Assembly (NCBI GenBank): GCA_934309345.1
Contig: CAKRDD010000014.1
Span: 1 to 64,000 of the forward strand
Source: an uncultured Mediterraneibacter sp.
Lineage (GTDB): Bacteria; Bacillota; Clostridia; Lachnospirales; Lachnospiraceae
Direction: 5' to 3'
Length of the DNA: 64,000 bases
The notes under the pieces are model-generated. The model was not told where the DNA came from, searched no databases, and saw nothing but the letters and a program-made list of their open reading frames with translations. A program made the translations under genes and the position numbers. How positions within the stretch are numbered: the first letter of the stretch is position 1; each line of letters opens with the position of its first letter. Of this stretch, positions 51,464 to 59,974 are shown in pieces.

Positions 51464-52756
51464 TTACTCCCGTCCTGCCAGATAATCAATAAACTGCTGT
51501 GCTGTTCTTCCAGACAAACCGCCATGAGACAGTTCCCATGCATTCGCCTCAAGAAGCAGCTGTTCTTCCGGCATATTGATTCCATTCTTCTTCGCAAGCA
51601 CACGTACGATCTCCTGGAATGCCTTCTTATCCGGTGAACCGAAATAAATCGTAACGCCAAATCTTGCAACCAATGACAGCTTCTCCTGTACTGTATCATT
51701 TGTGTGCATATCTTCATCTCTGTCCTGCTTATCACGGAATGTCTCACGGATCAGATGACGGCGGTTCGATGTCGCATAGATCAACACATTCTTCGGTTTC
51801 TTCTCCAGACCGCCTTCGATCACTGCCTTCAAATATTTGTATTCAATTTCAAATTCTTCAAAAGAAAGGTCATCCATATAAATAATGAATTTATAATTTC
51901 TATTCTTAATCTGCGCAATTACATCATTCAGATCCTGGAACTGATGTTTATACACCTCGATCATACGAAGTCCCTGATCATAATACTGATTTAAAATAGC
52001 TTTGATCGAGGAAGATTTTCCCGTTCCGGCATCGCCAAACATCAGACAGTTATTTGCTTTCTTTCCTTCCACAAATGCTTTCGTGTTGTCAACCAGTTTT
52101 TTCTTTGCATCTTCATAACCTACAAGATCATCAAGATGTACATGGGCAATGTTTGTGATCGGTATGATCTCCACATCAGAATTCTCCGGATGCTCCACAC
52201 GAAATGCCTTGTGAAGTCCAAGTTTACCAACTCCAAATTCCTTATAAAACTGCGTCAGTGTACGCTTGAAATGATCTACGTTCTGCGTCGCGGCAAGGGC
52301 ACGGCTGAGATCACAGATTCTGTCTCTGACACGACGGTTGAATACTTTACCGCCACTGTTACCACTCTTATAATCCATGATGATCTTCAGACAGTCCGCG
52401 TCCAGACTCTTTTCCAGTTCCTCAAAATCATAGTCAAACATTTCCTTAAAAATAGTAAAATCATGAAGTGCAATCTCATTCAGACTACCTTCAATCTCGC
52501 CTACGATCTCACAGGAAGTGCTGTATGCATTCTCATCACTCGCAAGAAGAAATGTCAGATAAGTATGCCACAGATTTCCTTCAAAGCCGTGGCTTACTGA
52601 TAATTCCAAAAGTTCATTGATACAATCAAAAAGAAGTCCTCTTAAATCTTCTTTGTTATAAAATTCACTCTCATAATTATCGATCAGAAATGTGATATCC
52701 TTTAAAATCTCTCCATATTCCATATTTTTATACAGCATCAGTTCGTTTGTACGCAT
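51464..52756 (-). CDS. DUF815 family AAA+ ATPase
   Basis: The 430-residue cytoplasmic protein has Walker A MFGDAGTGKSSSIKAIL, Walker B FIIYMDDLSFE and sensor region LIYATSNRRHLIRETF typical of the DUF815 ATPase family. The N-terminal 180 residues are family-specific helices. The start is ATG 52756 (GAGG nine bases upstream); an in-frame upstream start at 52804 looks spurious. Function is unknown. It is followed by the lipoprotein gene. Confidence 0.88.
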   Translation of the reverse strand: MRTNELMLYKNMEYGEILKDITFLIDNYESEFYNKEDLRGLLFDCINELLELSVSHGFEGNLWHTYLTFLLASDENAYSTSCEIVGEIEGSLNEIALHDFTIFKEMFDYDFEELEKSLDADCLKIIMDYKSGNSGGKVFNRRVRDRICDLSRALAATQNVDHFKRTLTQFYKEFGVGKLGLHKAFRVEHPENSDVEIIPITNIAHVHLDDLVGYEDAKKKLVDNTKAFVEGKKANNCLMFGDAGTGKSSSIKAILNQYYDQGLRMIEVYKHQFQDLNDVIAQIKNRNYKFIIYMDDLSFEEFEIEYKYLKAVIEGGLEKKPKNVLIYATSNRRHLIRETFRDKQDRDEDMHTNDTVQEKLSLVARFGVTIYFGSPDKKAFQEIVRVLAKKNGINMPEEQLLLEANAWELSHGGLSGRTAQQFIDYLAGRE

Positions 52757-52838
52757 TCTAAATAACCTCTTTTCCAGTAAATCCCTCTGGAGCTTTCGCT
52801 CCACCTGCTCTGTATCTTTTTTCTATCTATTCTAATGT

Positions 52839-53981
52839 CTAATAATTTCCAAGAATCCTCAAATTCGTTGCTTCTTCCCTCAGTCCACGCAATGCATTCT
52901 TCACTGCTGCGTCCTCCAGACTTCCATCAAAATCTACAAAGAAACGATATTCCCACTGTTTTCCTTTCACAGGTCTTGATTCGATCTTTGTCATATTGAT
53001 ATTATTGTATACAAAATGTGACAGAAGATCATAAAGAGAACCACTCTGAGCCCCGCTCTGATGCGGAAGTTCGAATTCAATACTGATCTTTGACGCATGC
53101 TTCAGATAAACCTTCTGATTCGTCACCACAATAAAGCGCGTACAGTTATCCGGCTCATCATTGATATTGTCTGCAAGAACTTCCAGTCCATGAATCTTCG
53201 CTGCATAGGCACTACATACAGCTGCCTGTGTCTTATCTCCGTCATTCACTACTTTCTGCGCAGCGATTGCCGTATTCACTACACTGATCTGCTGCCAGTC
53301 TGCATGGTCATTCAAAAATCCTGTCGTCTGCATAAGGGCTTCTGCTTTCGAATAAACACGTTTGATATCCGTAAGTGTTGTTCCCGGAAGTCCTGACAAA
53401 GTATGCACTACCGGAAGGATCGTCTCAGCAACAATATAATTCTCAAATTCATCCAGAAGATCATACATCTCATTCACCGGACCTGCAGATGAATTTTCAA
53501 TCGGAAGAACCGCATAATCCGCAGCCCCTTCTTCAATCGCAGTCATTGCATCACGAAACGTTCTTACATGAAAGCAATTCACATCTTCTCCAAAGAACTG
53601 ATGCATTGCTGCTTCTCCGTAAGCACCTTCTGTTCCCTGGAACACAACTCTGGCAGTATCCTTCTCAAGAGAATCGATCTGAATAAAAGGAAGTCTTCCA
53701 AGTGCTCCTGCTTCTACCAGCTTCTGATACTGCAGTTTCCTGCTCATAGACATCAGCTGTGTATATAATTCACGAACTCCGCTCTTATCAAAATCATTCT
53801 CAACCTTTGATGCCACATCTGCAAGTTTCTCCTGCTCCCGCTGCCGGTCATACACTTTACGTCCGGCTTTCACCTTATAATCTCCAACCTCACGGCAGAC
53901 ATTCATTCTCTTCTGATAAAGTCCCACCATCTGGTTATCTATCTCGTCGAGCTCTACTCTCAGTTCTTCAAGTGTTGCCAT
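52839..53981 (-). CDS. pheA: Bifunctional chorismate mutase/prephenate dehydratase
   Basis: PheA turns chorismate to phenylpyruvate for phenylalanine synthesis. The 380-residue enzyme has an AroQ chorismate mutase domain (1-90: ELRVELDEIDNQMVGLYQKR), a prephenate dehydratase domain (VVFQGTEGAYGEAAM, VLPIENSSAGPVNEMYDLL, NCTRFIVV) and a C-terminal ACT domain (IEFELPHQSGSLYDLL-like, ESRPVKGKQWEYRFFVD) for Phe feedback. GGAGAAG precedes the ATG. It stands alone. Confidence 0.95.
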   Translation of the reverse strand: MATLEELRVELDEIDNQMVGLYQKRMNVCREVGDYKVKAGRKVYDRQREQEKLADVASKVENDFDKSGVRELYTQLMSMSRKLQYQKLVEAGALGRLPFIQIDSLEKDTARVVFQGTEGAYGEAAMHQFFGEDVNCFHVRTFRDAMTAIEEGAADYAVLPIENSSAGPVNEMYDLLDEFENYIVAETILPVVHTLSGLPGTTLTDIKRVYSKAEALMQTTGFLNDHADWQQISVVNTAIAAQKVVNDGDKTQAAVCSAYAAKIHGLEVLADNINDEPDNCTRFIVVTNQKVYLKHASKISIEFELPHQSGAQSGSLYDLLSHFVYNNINMTKIESRPVKGKQWEYRFFVDFDGSLEDAAVKNALRGLREEATNLRILGNY

Positions 53982-54242
53982 CCTAACTTCTCCTTACTAA
54001 AAAACTCCATCCATACTGCATCTCTTCTATAACTAATTTGTAACACAATTAACATAGTAATAACACTGCATGAACAGTACCAAGTATAATACATTTTTCC
54101 CACAAAATCTATCCTTTGAAAAAAGTTTATTTTCCTGTTGAAAATCTTTTCGTTTTAGTATATCATAGTATGGAATACGAGAACAATCAGTTTTTCATCT
54201 GATTTAAGCGTCTCGAATAATAAAACATTGGGAGGTATACAA

Positions 54243-54779
54243 ATGAACGTTTCTGATTGTATCAAGATGCGCAGAAGCATAAGAAAATATAAACCTGATC
54301 ATATTGATCATTCTATTATTGATTCTATTATTTCTATTGCTTCCTATTCTCCATCTTGGAAAAACACACAGATCACTCGTTATATTGCAATTGAAGACCC
54401 CTCTATTCTCAAAAAGATCGCTGATGATTATACCCCTGTTTACAACTCTAATATTATTCGTCAAATTCCTATGCTGGTTGCTGTTACTTTTATCAAAAAC
54501 AGATCCGGTTTTGAACGTGACGGATCCTACAGTACAAAAAAGGGTGACAGATGGCAGATGTTTGACGTTGGTGTTGCCTGTCAGTCCTTCTGTCTTGCTG
54601 CAAAAGAACAGGGACTTGGTACTGTGATCATGGGCATCTTTGATGAAGAAAAAATTACAGAACTTTTAGAGATTCCGCCAGAGAGGGAACTGGCAGCTCT
54701 GATTGCAGTCGGCTGGCCGGATGACGATCCACAGGCGCCTAAGAGAAAGGCCGTTACTGATCTACTAGAATATAAATAA
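54243..54779 (+). CDS. Nitroreductase family FMN protein
   Basis: The 178-residue protein has the nitroreductase features: RRSIRKYKPDHID at the N terminus (FMN phosphate contact), SPSWKNTQ, QSFCLAAKEQGLGTVIMGIF and AALIAVGWPDDDPQAPKRK. It reduces nitro groups, quinones or other electron acceptors with NAD(P)H. The substrate is unknown. The ATG at 54243 follows GGGAGG. It is 29 bases upstream of pyrB on the same strand. Confidence 0.9.
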   Translation: MNVSDCIKMRRSIRKYKPDHIDHSIIDSIISIASYSPSWKNTQITRYIAIEDPSILKKIADDYTPVYNSNIIRQIPMLVAVTFIKNRSGFERDGSYSTKKGDRWQMFDVGVACQSFCLAAKEQGLGTVIMGIFDEEKITELLEIPPERELAALIAVGWPDDDPQAPKRKAVTDLLEYK

Positions 54780-54808
54780 TGTGATTCATTCACACAAGGA
54801 GGTTACTT

Positions 54809-55729
54809 ATGAGACATTTAATGAGCCCACTGGACTTCTCAGTGGAAGAACTGGACGAACTGTTGAAACTTGCGCAGGATATCGAGGCACATCCTGACAA
54901 ATACGCACATGCCTGCGATGGAAAGAAGCTTGCGACTTTATTCTATGAGCCAAGTACCCGTACACGTTTAAGCCATGAAGCTGCAATGCTGAACCTTGGA
55001 GGAAGCATTATGGGATTCTCTTCCGCAAACTCCAGTTCCGCTGCAAAAGGAGAAAGTGTATCTGATACAATCCGTACAATCTCCTGCTACGCAGATATCT
55101 GTGCAATGAGACACCCAAAAGAAGGTGCTCCGATGGTTGCCTGCCAGCATTCCACAATTCCGGTGATCAACGCAGGAGACGGTGGACACCAGCACCCGAC
55201 ACAGACACTGACAGACCTTCTCACAATCCTTAACGTAAAAGGCAGACTTGACAACATGACAATCGGTCTGTGTGGAGACTTAAAATTCGGTCGTACTGTT
55301 CACTCACTGATCACAGCACTCGTAAGATACACAGGCATCCGTTTTGTACTGATCTCTCCAGAAGAATTAAGACTTCCGGAATACATCCGCCACGATGTAC
55401 TTGACAAAATGAACATTCCTTACGAAGAAGTTGTACGTCTTGAAGATGCAATGCCAAAACTTGACATCCTGTACATGACACGTGTTCAGAAAGAACGTTT
55501 CTTCAACGAAGAAGACTATGTGCGCATGAAAGACTTCTACATTCTTGACAAACAGAAAATGAAACTTGCTCCGAAAGATATGTATGTTCTTCATCCACTT
55601 CCACGTGTAAACGAGATCTCTGTTGATGTTGATGATGATCCACGTGCTGCGTACTTCCGTCAGGTTCAGTACGGAGTATATGTACGTATGGCTCTGATCC
55701 TTACACTTTTGGATATTCATGTTGACTAA
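54809..55729 (+). CDS. pyrB: Aspartate carbamoyltransferase catalytic subunit
   Basis: PyrB condenses carbamoyl phosphate and aspartate in pyrimidine synthesis. The 306-residue protein has FYEPSTRTRLSHEAAMLNLGG (carbamoyl phosphate site, here FYEPSTRTRLS), GDGGHQHPTQTLTD and HPLPRVNEI. AAGGAGG precedes the ATG. It is followed by pyrI, so the enzyme is the heteromeric allosteric type. Confidence 0.97.
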   Translation: MRHLMSPLDFSVEELDELLKLAQDIEAHPDKYAHACDGKKLATLFYEPSTRTRLSHEAAMLNLGGSIMGFSSANSSSAAKGESVSDTIRTISCYADICAMRHPKEGAPMVACQHSTIPVINAGDGGHQHPTQTLTDLLTILNVKGRLDNMTIGLCGDLKFGRTVHSLITALVRYTGIRFVLISPEELRLPEYIRHDVLDKMNIPYEEVVRLEDAMPKLDILYMTRVQKERFFNEEDYVRMKDFYILDKQKMKLAPKDMYVLHPLPRVNEISVDVDDDPRAAYFRQVQYGVYVRMALILTLLDIHVD

Positions 55730-55765
55730 TATAATCATATTTCATAATACGAAAGGGGTAACAAA

Positions 55766-56206
55766 ATGTTAGAAAATACATTGACTGTAGGACGTATCTC
55801 TGAAGGATTCGTTCTTGACCATATTGAAGCAGGCAAAAGCATGGAGATCTACAAATATCTTCACCTGGATAAATTAGATTGCTGTGTTGCCATCATCAAA
55901 AATGCAAAAAGTAATAAAATGGGCAAAAAAGATATCATGAAGATTGAATGCCCGATCGATTTCATGGATCTTGATATCCTTGGATTTATCGATCACAACA
56001 TTACTGTAAATATCATTGAAAATGGAGAGATCATCTCCAAGAAACCGCTGACTCTTCCTAAGAAGATCAAGAACGTAATCCGCTGTAAGAACCCAAGATG
56101 TATCACATCGATCGAGCAGGGACTTGATCATGTATTTGTACTGACTGATGAAGAGAATCAGATTTACAGATGCCAGTACTGCGAGGAGAAATATAGCCGC
56201 AGATAA
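55766..56206 (+). CDS. pyrI: Aspartate carbamoyltransferase regulatory subunit
   Basis: PyrI binds CTP/ATP and modulates PyrB. The 146-residue protein has GRISEGFVLDHIEAGKSMEI at the N terminus and the zinc site CKNPRCITS...CQYCEE with four Cys. AAAGGGG precedes the ATG. It lies 36 bases after pyrB and ends before two hairpins. Confidence 0.96.
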   Translation: MLENTLTVGRISEGFVLDHIEAGKSMEIYKYLHLDKLDCCVAIIKNAKSNKMGKKDIMKIECPIDFMDLDILGFIDHNITVNIIENGEIISKKPLTLPKKIKNVIRCKNPRCITSIEQGLDHVFVLTDEENQIYRCQYCEEKYSRR

Positions 56207-56225
56207 TCTATCGTTTATCTATATC

Positions 56226-56250
56226 AGATGTGGGGTTGACTCCCACATCT
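56226..56250 (+). terminator. First hairpin after pyrI
   Basis: AGATGTGGG pairs with CCCACATCT, a perfect 9-bp stem with a 7-base loop, followed by AAAATA rather than T's, so it may protect the 3' end more than terminate. Confidence 0.55.
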
Positions 56251-56258
56251 AAAATATA

Positions 56259-56305
56259 AGAGCCAGAACAGTTACCGTGTGTGGTATCTGTCCTGGCTCT
56301 TTTTA
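56259..56305 (+). terminator. Rho-independent terminator of pyrBI
   Basis: AGAGCCAG (56259-56266) pairs with CTGGCTCT (56293-56300), extended by ACAG/CTGT, followed by T5. It separates pyrI from the convergent DAHP synthase gene. Confidence 0.85.
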
Positions 56306-56336
56306 TATAAAGAACAAAGAATTTCTAAAAATTATT

Positions 56337-57368
56337 TTAGCACTCTTCTGCTATTTTGTAGATCAGCTTCTCTGTATCTTCCCATCCCAGACATGGATCT
56401 GTAATAGATTTTCCGTAAGTCATATGATCGCAGATCTTCTGATTTCCTTCTTCGATATAACTCTCGATCATAACTCCCTTCACCATCTTCTTCACATCAT
56501 CATTATATCTTCTGCTGTGAAGTACTTCGCTGACGATACGGATCTGTTCTTTGAACTGCTTATTGGAGTTAGAATGGTTTGCATCAATGATCGCTGCCGG
56601 GTTCTTCAGGTCTTTCTTCGCATAAACGTCTACCAGACGGACAAGATCCTCATAATGGTAGTTCGGAATGCAGGTTCCATATTTATCAACACCACCACGA
56701 AGAATTACATGTGCAAGATCATTTCCTTCTGTTGTCACATCCATTCCTCTGTAAATGAAGTTATGGGAGTTCTGAGCAGCAATTACGGAGTTCATCATAA
56801 CTGAAAAGTCTCCACTGGTCGGATTTTTCATACCAACCGGGATATCCATTCCACTGGCTGTCAGACGATGCTGCTGGTTCTCTACAGAACGGGCACCAAT
56901 TGCCTCATAAGAAAGGATATCGTCAAGATAGCTTCTGTTCTCCGGATAAAGCATCTCATCTGCAGATGTCAATCCTGTCTCCTTGATCGCGCGGATATGC
57001 ATTCTTCGGATTGCAATGATACCCTCAAGAAGATTTGGAGCCTGATCCGGATCTGGCTGATGGAGCATTCCCTTATATCCTTCTCCTGTTGTACGTGGTT
57101 TGTTTGTATAAATACGAGGAATGATCATCAGACGGTCTGATACCTTCTCGTTCACTTTTGCAAGACGATTCACATAGTCGCACACAGAATCTTCATTGTC
57201 TGCAGAACATGGTCCCACGATAACAACAAATTTATCGGATTTTCCTTCAAAAATCTCCCGAATTTCTGCATCACGTTTCTTCTTGATCTCCGCCAGTTCT
57301 TTTGGAAGTGGGTATTCTGCCTTCAGGTTTGCAGGTAATGGTAATTCTGTATTAATTTTCATTCCCAT
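56337..57368 (-). CDS. aroF: 3-deoxy-7-phosphoheptulonate synthase (class I, AroFGH type)
   Basis: This enzyme condenses phosphoenolpyruvate and erythrose 4-phosphate, entry step of aromatic amino acid synthesis. The 343-residue protein matches the E. coli-like class: VVIVGPCSADN, IPRIYTNKPRTTGEGYKG, GARSVENQQHRLTASG, PVGMKNPTSGD and IIDANHSNSNKQF. GGAGG lies 11 bases before the ATG. It stands alone; allosteric effector cannot be told from sequence. Confidence 0.94.
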   Translation of the reverse strand: MGMKINTELPLPANLKAEYPLPKELAEIKKKRDAEIREIFEGKSDKFVVIVGPCSADNEDSVCDYVNRLAKVNEKVSDRLMIIPRIYTNKPRTTGEGYKGMLHQPDPDQAPNLLEGIIAIRRMHIRAIKETGLTSADEMLYPENRSYLDDILSYEAIGARSVENQQHRLTASGMDIPVGMKNPTSGDFSVMMNSVIAAQNSHNFIYRGMDVTTEGNDLAHVILRGGVDKYGTCIPNYHYEDLVRLVDVYAKKDLKNPAAIIDANHSNSNKQFKEQIRIVSEVLHSRRYNDDVKKMVKGVMIESYIEEGNQKICDHMTYGKSITDPCLGWEDTEKLIYKIAEEC

Positions 57369-57445
57369 AGTCTTAAATTCCTCCGTTGTCTGTCTCTTGC
57401 AAAAGAATCTATCTAAAATAACTTCTTCCGCATTTATTAATAACT

Positions 57446-57479
57446 AAAAATACAAAAGGAGTTTCCAAACAGAAACTCC
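57446..57479 (-). terminator. Terminator of rnpB
   Basis: GGAGTTTCC (57458-57466) pairs with GAAACTCC (57472-57479) in a tight hairpin, followed on the minus strand by TTTTGTATTTTT. It lies just after the rnpB 3' end. Confidence 0.85.
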
Positions 57480-57494
57480 CTCCATTGATTGAGC

Positions 57495-57840
57495 AAAACG
57501 ATAAGCCGGGTTATGTCGTTGAACAATCATCTATCTAGGCGCCGCGTTACCGCTGCGCTCAAGCGACCTACCTTAAGCGTGACGGGCAGCCACATTGCTT
57601 ATATTCGGTCTTGCTTCGGATGGGGTTTACATGTGCCCTTCCTGTTACCAGCAAGGCGGTAGTCTCTTACACTGCCTTTCCACCCTTACCTGCACAAAAT
57701 GCACAGGCGGTTTATTTCTGTTGCACTGGCCTGGGAGTCACCTCCACCGGACGTTATCCGGCATCCTGCCCTATGAAGCCCGGACTTTCCTCACCTGCGG
57801 CCTTTCGGCACTTGCAGCCGCGATTGTCTGTCTTACTCAA
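57495..57840 (-). ncRNA. rnpB: RNase P RNA, class A
   Basis: This is the RNA subunit of RNase P, which matures tRNA 5' ends. On the minus strand it shows GAGGAAAGTCCGGGC near the 5' end (the CRI P4 strand), the conserved ACAGAAA, GGTAAGGGTGGAAAGG and, at the 3' end, ACATAACCCGGCTTATCG, which completes P4 pairing. Length of about 346 bases fits class A. A promoter and terminator flank it. Ends are accurate to within about 5 bases. Confidence 0.95.
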
Positions 57841-57851
57841 CACAGTTTTCA

Positions 57852-57880
57852 ATTATACTAAGAAATCCCTCTGTTGTCCA
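57852..57880 (-). promoter_or_regulatory. Promoter of rnpB
   Basis: TGGACA (57875-57880), 17-base spacer, TATAAT (57852-57857) on the minus strand. The start of transcription would fall about 10 bases before the first conserved RNase P base. Confidence 0.8.
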
Positions 57881-57935
57881 CTGTTTTCAAGATTTTCTTC
57901 TTGATTTTTATTAATCAATCGTCATTTTCGGACTC

Positions 57936-58409
57936 TTACAACCCTTCATCTACAATAAGATTTGTTCCGTCTGCTGCAGTTGTAGCAAGCTCATCACATC
58001 TTTCATTCTGCGGATGTCCATCATGACCCTTTACCCAGTGAAATGTCACGCTGTGTTTCTGCTTTGCTTCTAACAGACGCTTCCACAGGTCTACATTCTT
58101 CACCGGTTCATTCTTCCCGCGTTTCCATCCCTTCTTGATCCAGCCGTCTACCCAGTGCTGGTTAAACGCATTCACAACATATTGTGAATCCGAATAGACT
58201 TCTACCTCACAGGAACGGTTTAACGCCTCCAGACCTGCAATTACAGCCATCAGTTCCATTCTGTTATTCGTTGTCTTCACATATCCCTGGGATAATTCCT
58301 TCTTATGAAGCTGCCCCTTCGTGTCGACATACTCAAGCACTGTCCCATATCCACCCGGTCCGTCCGGGTTTCCGCGCGCTGCCCCATCTGTATATATTTT
58401 TACCAGCAT
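57936..58409 (-). CDS. rnhA: Ribonuclease HI
   Basis: RnhA cuts RNA in RNA-DNA hybrids. The 157-residue protein keeps the DEDD residues: IYTDGAARGNP (Asp), RMELMAVIAGLEAL (Glu), VYSDSQYV (Asp) and CDELATTAA (Asp), plus the handle region WIKKGWKRGKNEPVKN. GGAGAG precedes the ATG. It is 34 bases downstream of the MogA-like gene on the same strand. Confidence 0.95.
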   Translation of the reverse strand: MLVKIYTDGAARGNPDGPGGYGTVLEYVDTKGQLHKKELSQGYVKTTNNRMELMAVIAGLEALNRSCEVEVYSDSQYVVNAFNQHWVDGWIKKGWKRGKNEPVKNVDLWKRLLEAKQKHSVTFHWVKGHDGHPQNERCDELATTAADGTNLIVDEGL

Positions 58410-58443
58410 TTTTAATCTCTCCTGTTATTCCATTCTTCTGTTT

Positions 58444-58911
58444 TTATCTTGGCGAAAAAGTATCTACCACCTGTACCACTTCCGGAAGTATATATTCCAG
58501 ATCTTCCTTTGCCATCTTGGCACTCTCCGGCAGATTGATCATCAATGTCTTCTTTCTGATCCCAGCTTCCGAACGATCCAGAATCACTTTCTTTGTATGA
58601 CGAAGATTATAAGCCCTGAGTGCTTCCGGAATACCTGGAAGCAGACGGTCTGCTGTCTCCCTCACAGCATCCGGTGCACAATGCTTCTCCAGGAACCCAA
58701 CCGCTCCAGTTGTCAGAACCAGTTCAACCATTCCCGCATCTGCCAGCTTACAGAGCACTGTTTTCAACATCTCTTTATCCTCCGGAAATGCTTTTGCAGC
58801 CCGGACTTCAATCCCAACCTGCTCCAACATTCTTTTGAGTGATGCTGCCGCCGCCACATCTGCTTTTGCTTTATATGCCCCTGTATCTAATGATAAAATA
58901 ACCGCTCTCAT
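58444..58911 (-). CDS. MogA/MoaB-like molybdopterin-binding domain protein
   Basis: The 155-residue protein has the MogA-like layout: ILSLDTGAYKAKAD at the start, VELVLTTGAVGF, CAPDAVRETADRLLPGIPEALR, and MINLPESAKMAKEDLEYILP at the C terminus. Classic members have a TGGTG loop; here it reads TTGAVG, so molybdenum cofactor chemistry may be altered or lost. AAAGGGG precedes the ATG. It is co-directional with rnhA. No other molybdenum genes are nearby. Confidence 0.7.
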   Translation of the reverse strand: MRAVILSLDTGAYKAKADVAAAASLKRMLEQVGIEVRAAKAFPEDKEMLKTVLCKLADAGMVELVLTTGAVGFLEKHCAPDAVRETADRLLPGIPEALRAYNLRHTKKVILDRSEAGIRKKTLMINLPESAKMAKEDLEYILPEVVQVVDTFSPR

Positions 58912-59002
58912 CTTCTGTCTGCCCCTTTCTTAATTCTACTATGATCTCCACTCGTACTTTCTCATTATACAGAACAATAAACTTTTGTGCAACCGCAAGA
59001 AA

Positions 59003-59056
59003 TATACTACTGGTCACACGATGTGCGACAATGTTACTGTTCACACGGTGTGCGAC
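59003..59056 (-). repeat. Two tandem 27-bp repeats
   Basis: Units 59003-59029 and 59030-59056 share 22 of 27 bases, including TCACACG-TGTGCGAC. Each contains a small CACAC/GTGTG palindrome. They lie in the 307-base gap between the MogA-like gene and ptsH, where I see no gene. They may be regulator sites or a short REP-like array. Confidence 0.6.
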
Positions 59057-59103
59057 TAGCAACGCATCTCGCCATTTTAAATCGCCTTTGGGCGGCAATT
59101 ATC

Positions 59104-59176
59104 AAAAAAAGATGTCCTGACAGATCTTTCTTCCGGAGGGCTAATCCTTATTCTCGATCTGTTAAAACATCTTTTC
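59104..59176 (-). terminator. Terminator of ptsH
   Basis: On the minus strand AAAAGATGT...ACAGATC pairs with GATCTGT...ACATCTTTT in a two-part stem around a 30-base loop, ending in T7. Confidence 0.75.
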
Positions 59177-59218
59177 TTAACTAGAAATTAAATAAATATA
59201 TGTATGTATGCTTTTCTC

Positions 59219-59479
59219 TTACAGGTTTGCTTTGAAGAACTCTTCCATCTTAGCTGCTGCAGCTTCTTCGTTCTCACCTTCAACTGTTACTTCAACTTCC
59301 ATACCTTTTTTGATACCCATTGCCATGATAGCCATCAGTCTTGTAGCGTCAGCTGTTTTTCCGTTTCCGGCGATTGTAACCTTAACTCCCTCAAGAGCTT
59401 TTGCTTCTTTTGCAAGCATTCCTGCCGGTCTTGCGTGGATTCCTTCGTTGTCCTGTACTACATAAGTAAATTTTGCCAT
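59219..59479 (-). CDS. ptsH: HPr phosphocarrier protein
   Basis: HPr relays phosphate from enzyme I to PTS permeases. The 86-residue protein has His15 in EGIHARPAG and an MAIMAMGIKKG segment in place of the Ser46 region (ATRLMAIM), so the kinase/phosphatase serine site looks absent or altered. AGGAGAATG precedes the ATG. It lies downstream of a IIB gene by 27 bases. Confidence 0.9.
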   Translation of the reverse strand: MAKFTYVVQDNEGIHARPAGMLAKEAKALEGVKVTIAGNGKTADATRLMAIMAMGIKKGMEVEVTVEGENEEAAAAKMEEFFKANL

Positions 59480-59506
59480 GATACATTCTCCTATCTTTAA
59501 TTTATT

Positions 59507-59830
59507 TTATTTATCTCCTATTTGTCCAGACAGGTCTGGAAATGCCTGCTCCAGTACAGCCTTCGCATCCATTGCTCCGAAACACTCCGGATCAATCCTG
59601 TCTATGCGGATGCCTTTGGACTCATACTGTTCTTTCAGGCTTTCGAACCGATGTCCCAGCTGCGGACCAAGCAGCAGAACATCTGTCTGACCTGTGTAAC
59701 CCTGAAATGCACGTTCCGACATCGCTGTGACTGTAATCTCAAGATTCTCCTTCTGAATCAGCCGTTTCATCTTATTCACTAAGAGGCTTGTTGAAATACC
59801 TGCCATACAGATCAATGTTAGATGTCTCAT
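59507..59830 (-). CDS. PTS IIB component, lactose/cellobiose family
   Basis: The 107-residue stand-alone IIB has the phosphocysteine in LICMAGISTSLL, then VLLLGPQLGHRF typical of the cellobiose/lactose class. It accepts phosphate from IIA and passes it to sugar at IIC, but no IIC or IIA is beside it, so its role may be regulatory. The ATG at 59830 with AAAGGAA is preferred over one at 59836. It sits between the PRD regulator and ptsH. Confidence 0.85.
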   Translation of the reverse strand: MRHLTLICMAGISTSLLVNKMKRLIQKENLEITVTAMSERAFQGYTGQTDVLLLGPQLGHRFESLKEQYESKGIRIDRIDPECFGAMDAKAVLEQAFPDLSGQIGDK

Positions 59831-59894
59831 CGTCATTTCCTTTCCTGTCCCTCGACTGACCTTAATTTAACATATTTTTTAAAAAAGCTCCACT

Positions 59895-59922
59895 CAAAAA
59901 ATGACCACAATGAATGTGGTCA
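59895..59922 (-). terminator. Terminator after the PRD regulator
   Basis: TGACCACA (59902-59909) pairs with TGTGGTCA (59915-59922), followed on the minus strand by T6, 50 bases after the regulator stop at 59975. Confidence 0.85.
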
Positions 59923-59974
59923 CTTTTGAATCACTCAATACATGAGCACATCCTCCAGGAATAGAAGATATATT

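Noticed and set aside
53982..54242. T-box leader upstream of pheA
   Set aside because: No T-box core or specifier stem could be recognised in the 260-base gap on either strand.
58871..59098. Small minus-strand reading frame with LVAHRV repeats
   Set aside because: The apparent repeat is only translation of the tandem DNA repeat; it overlaps the MogA-like gene start and has no binding site.
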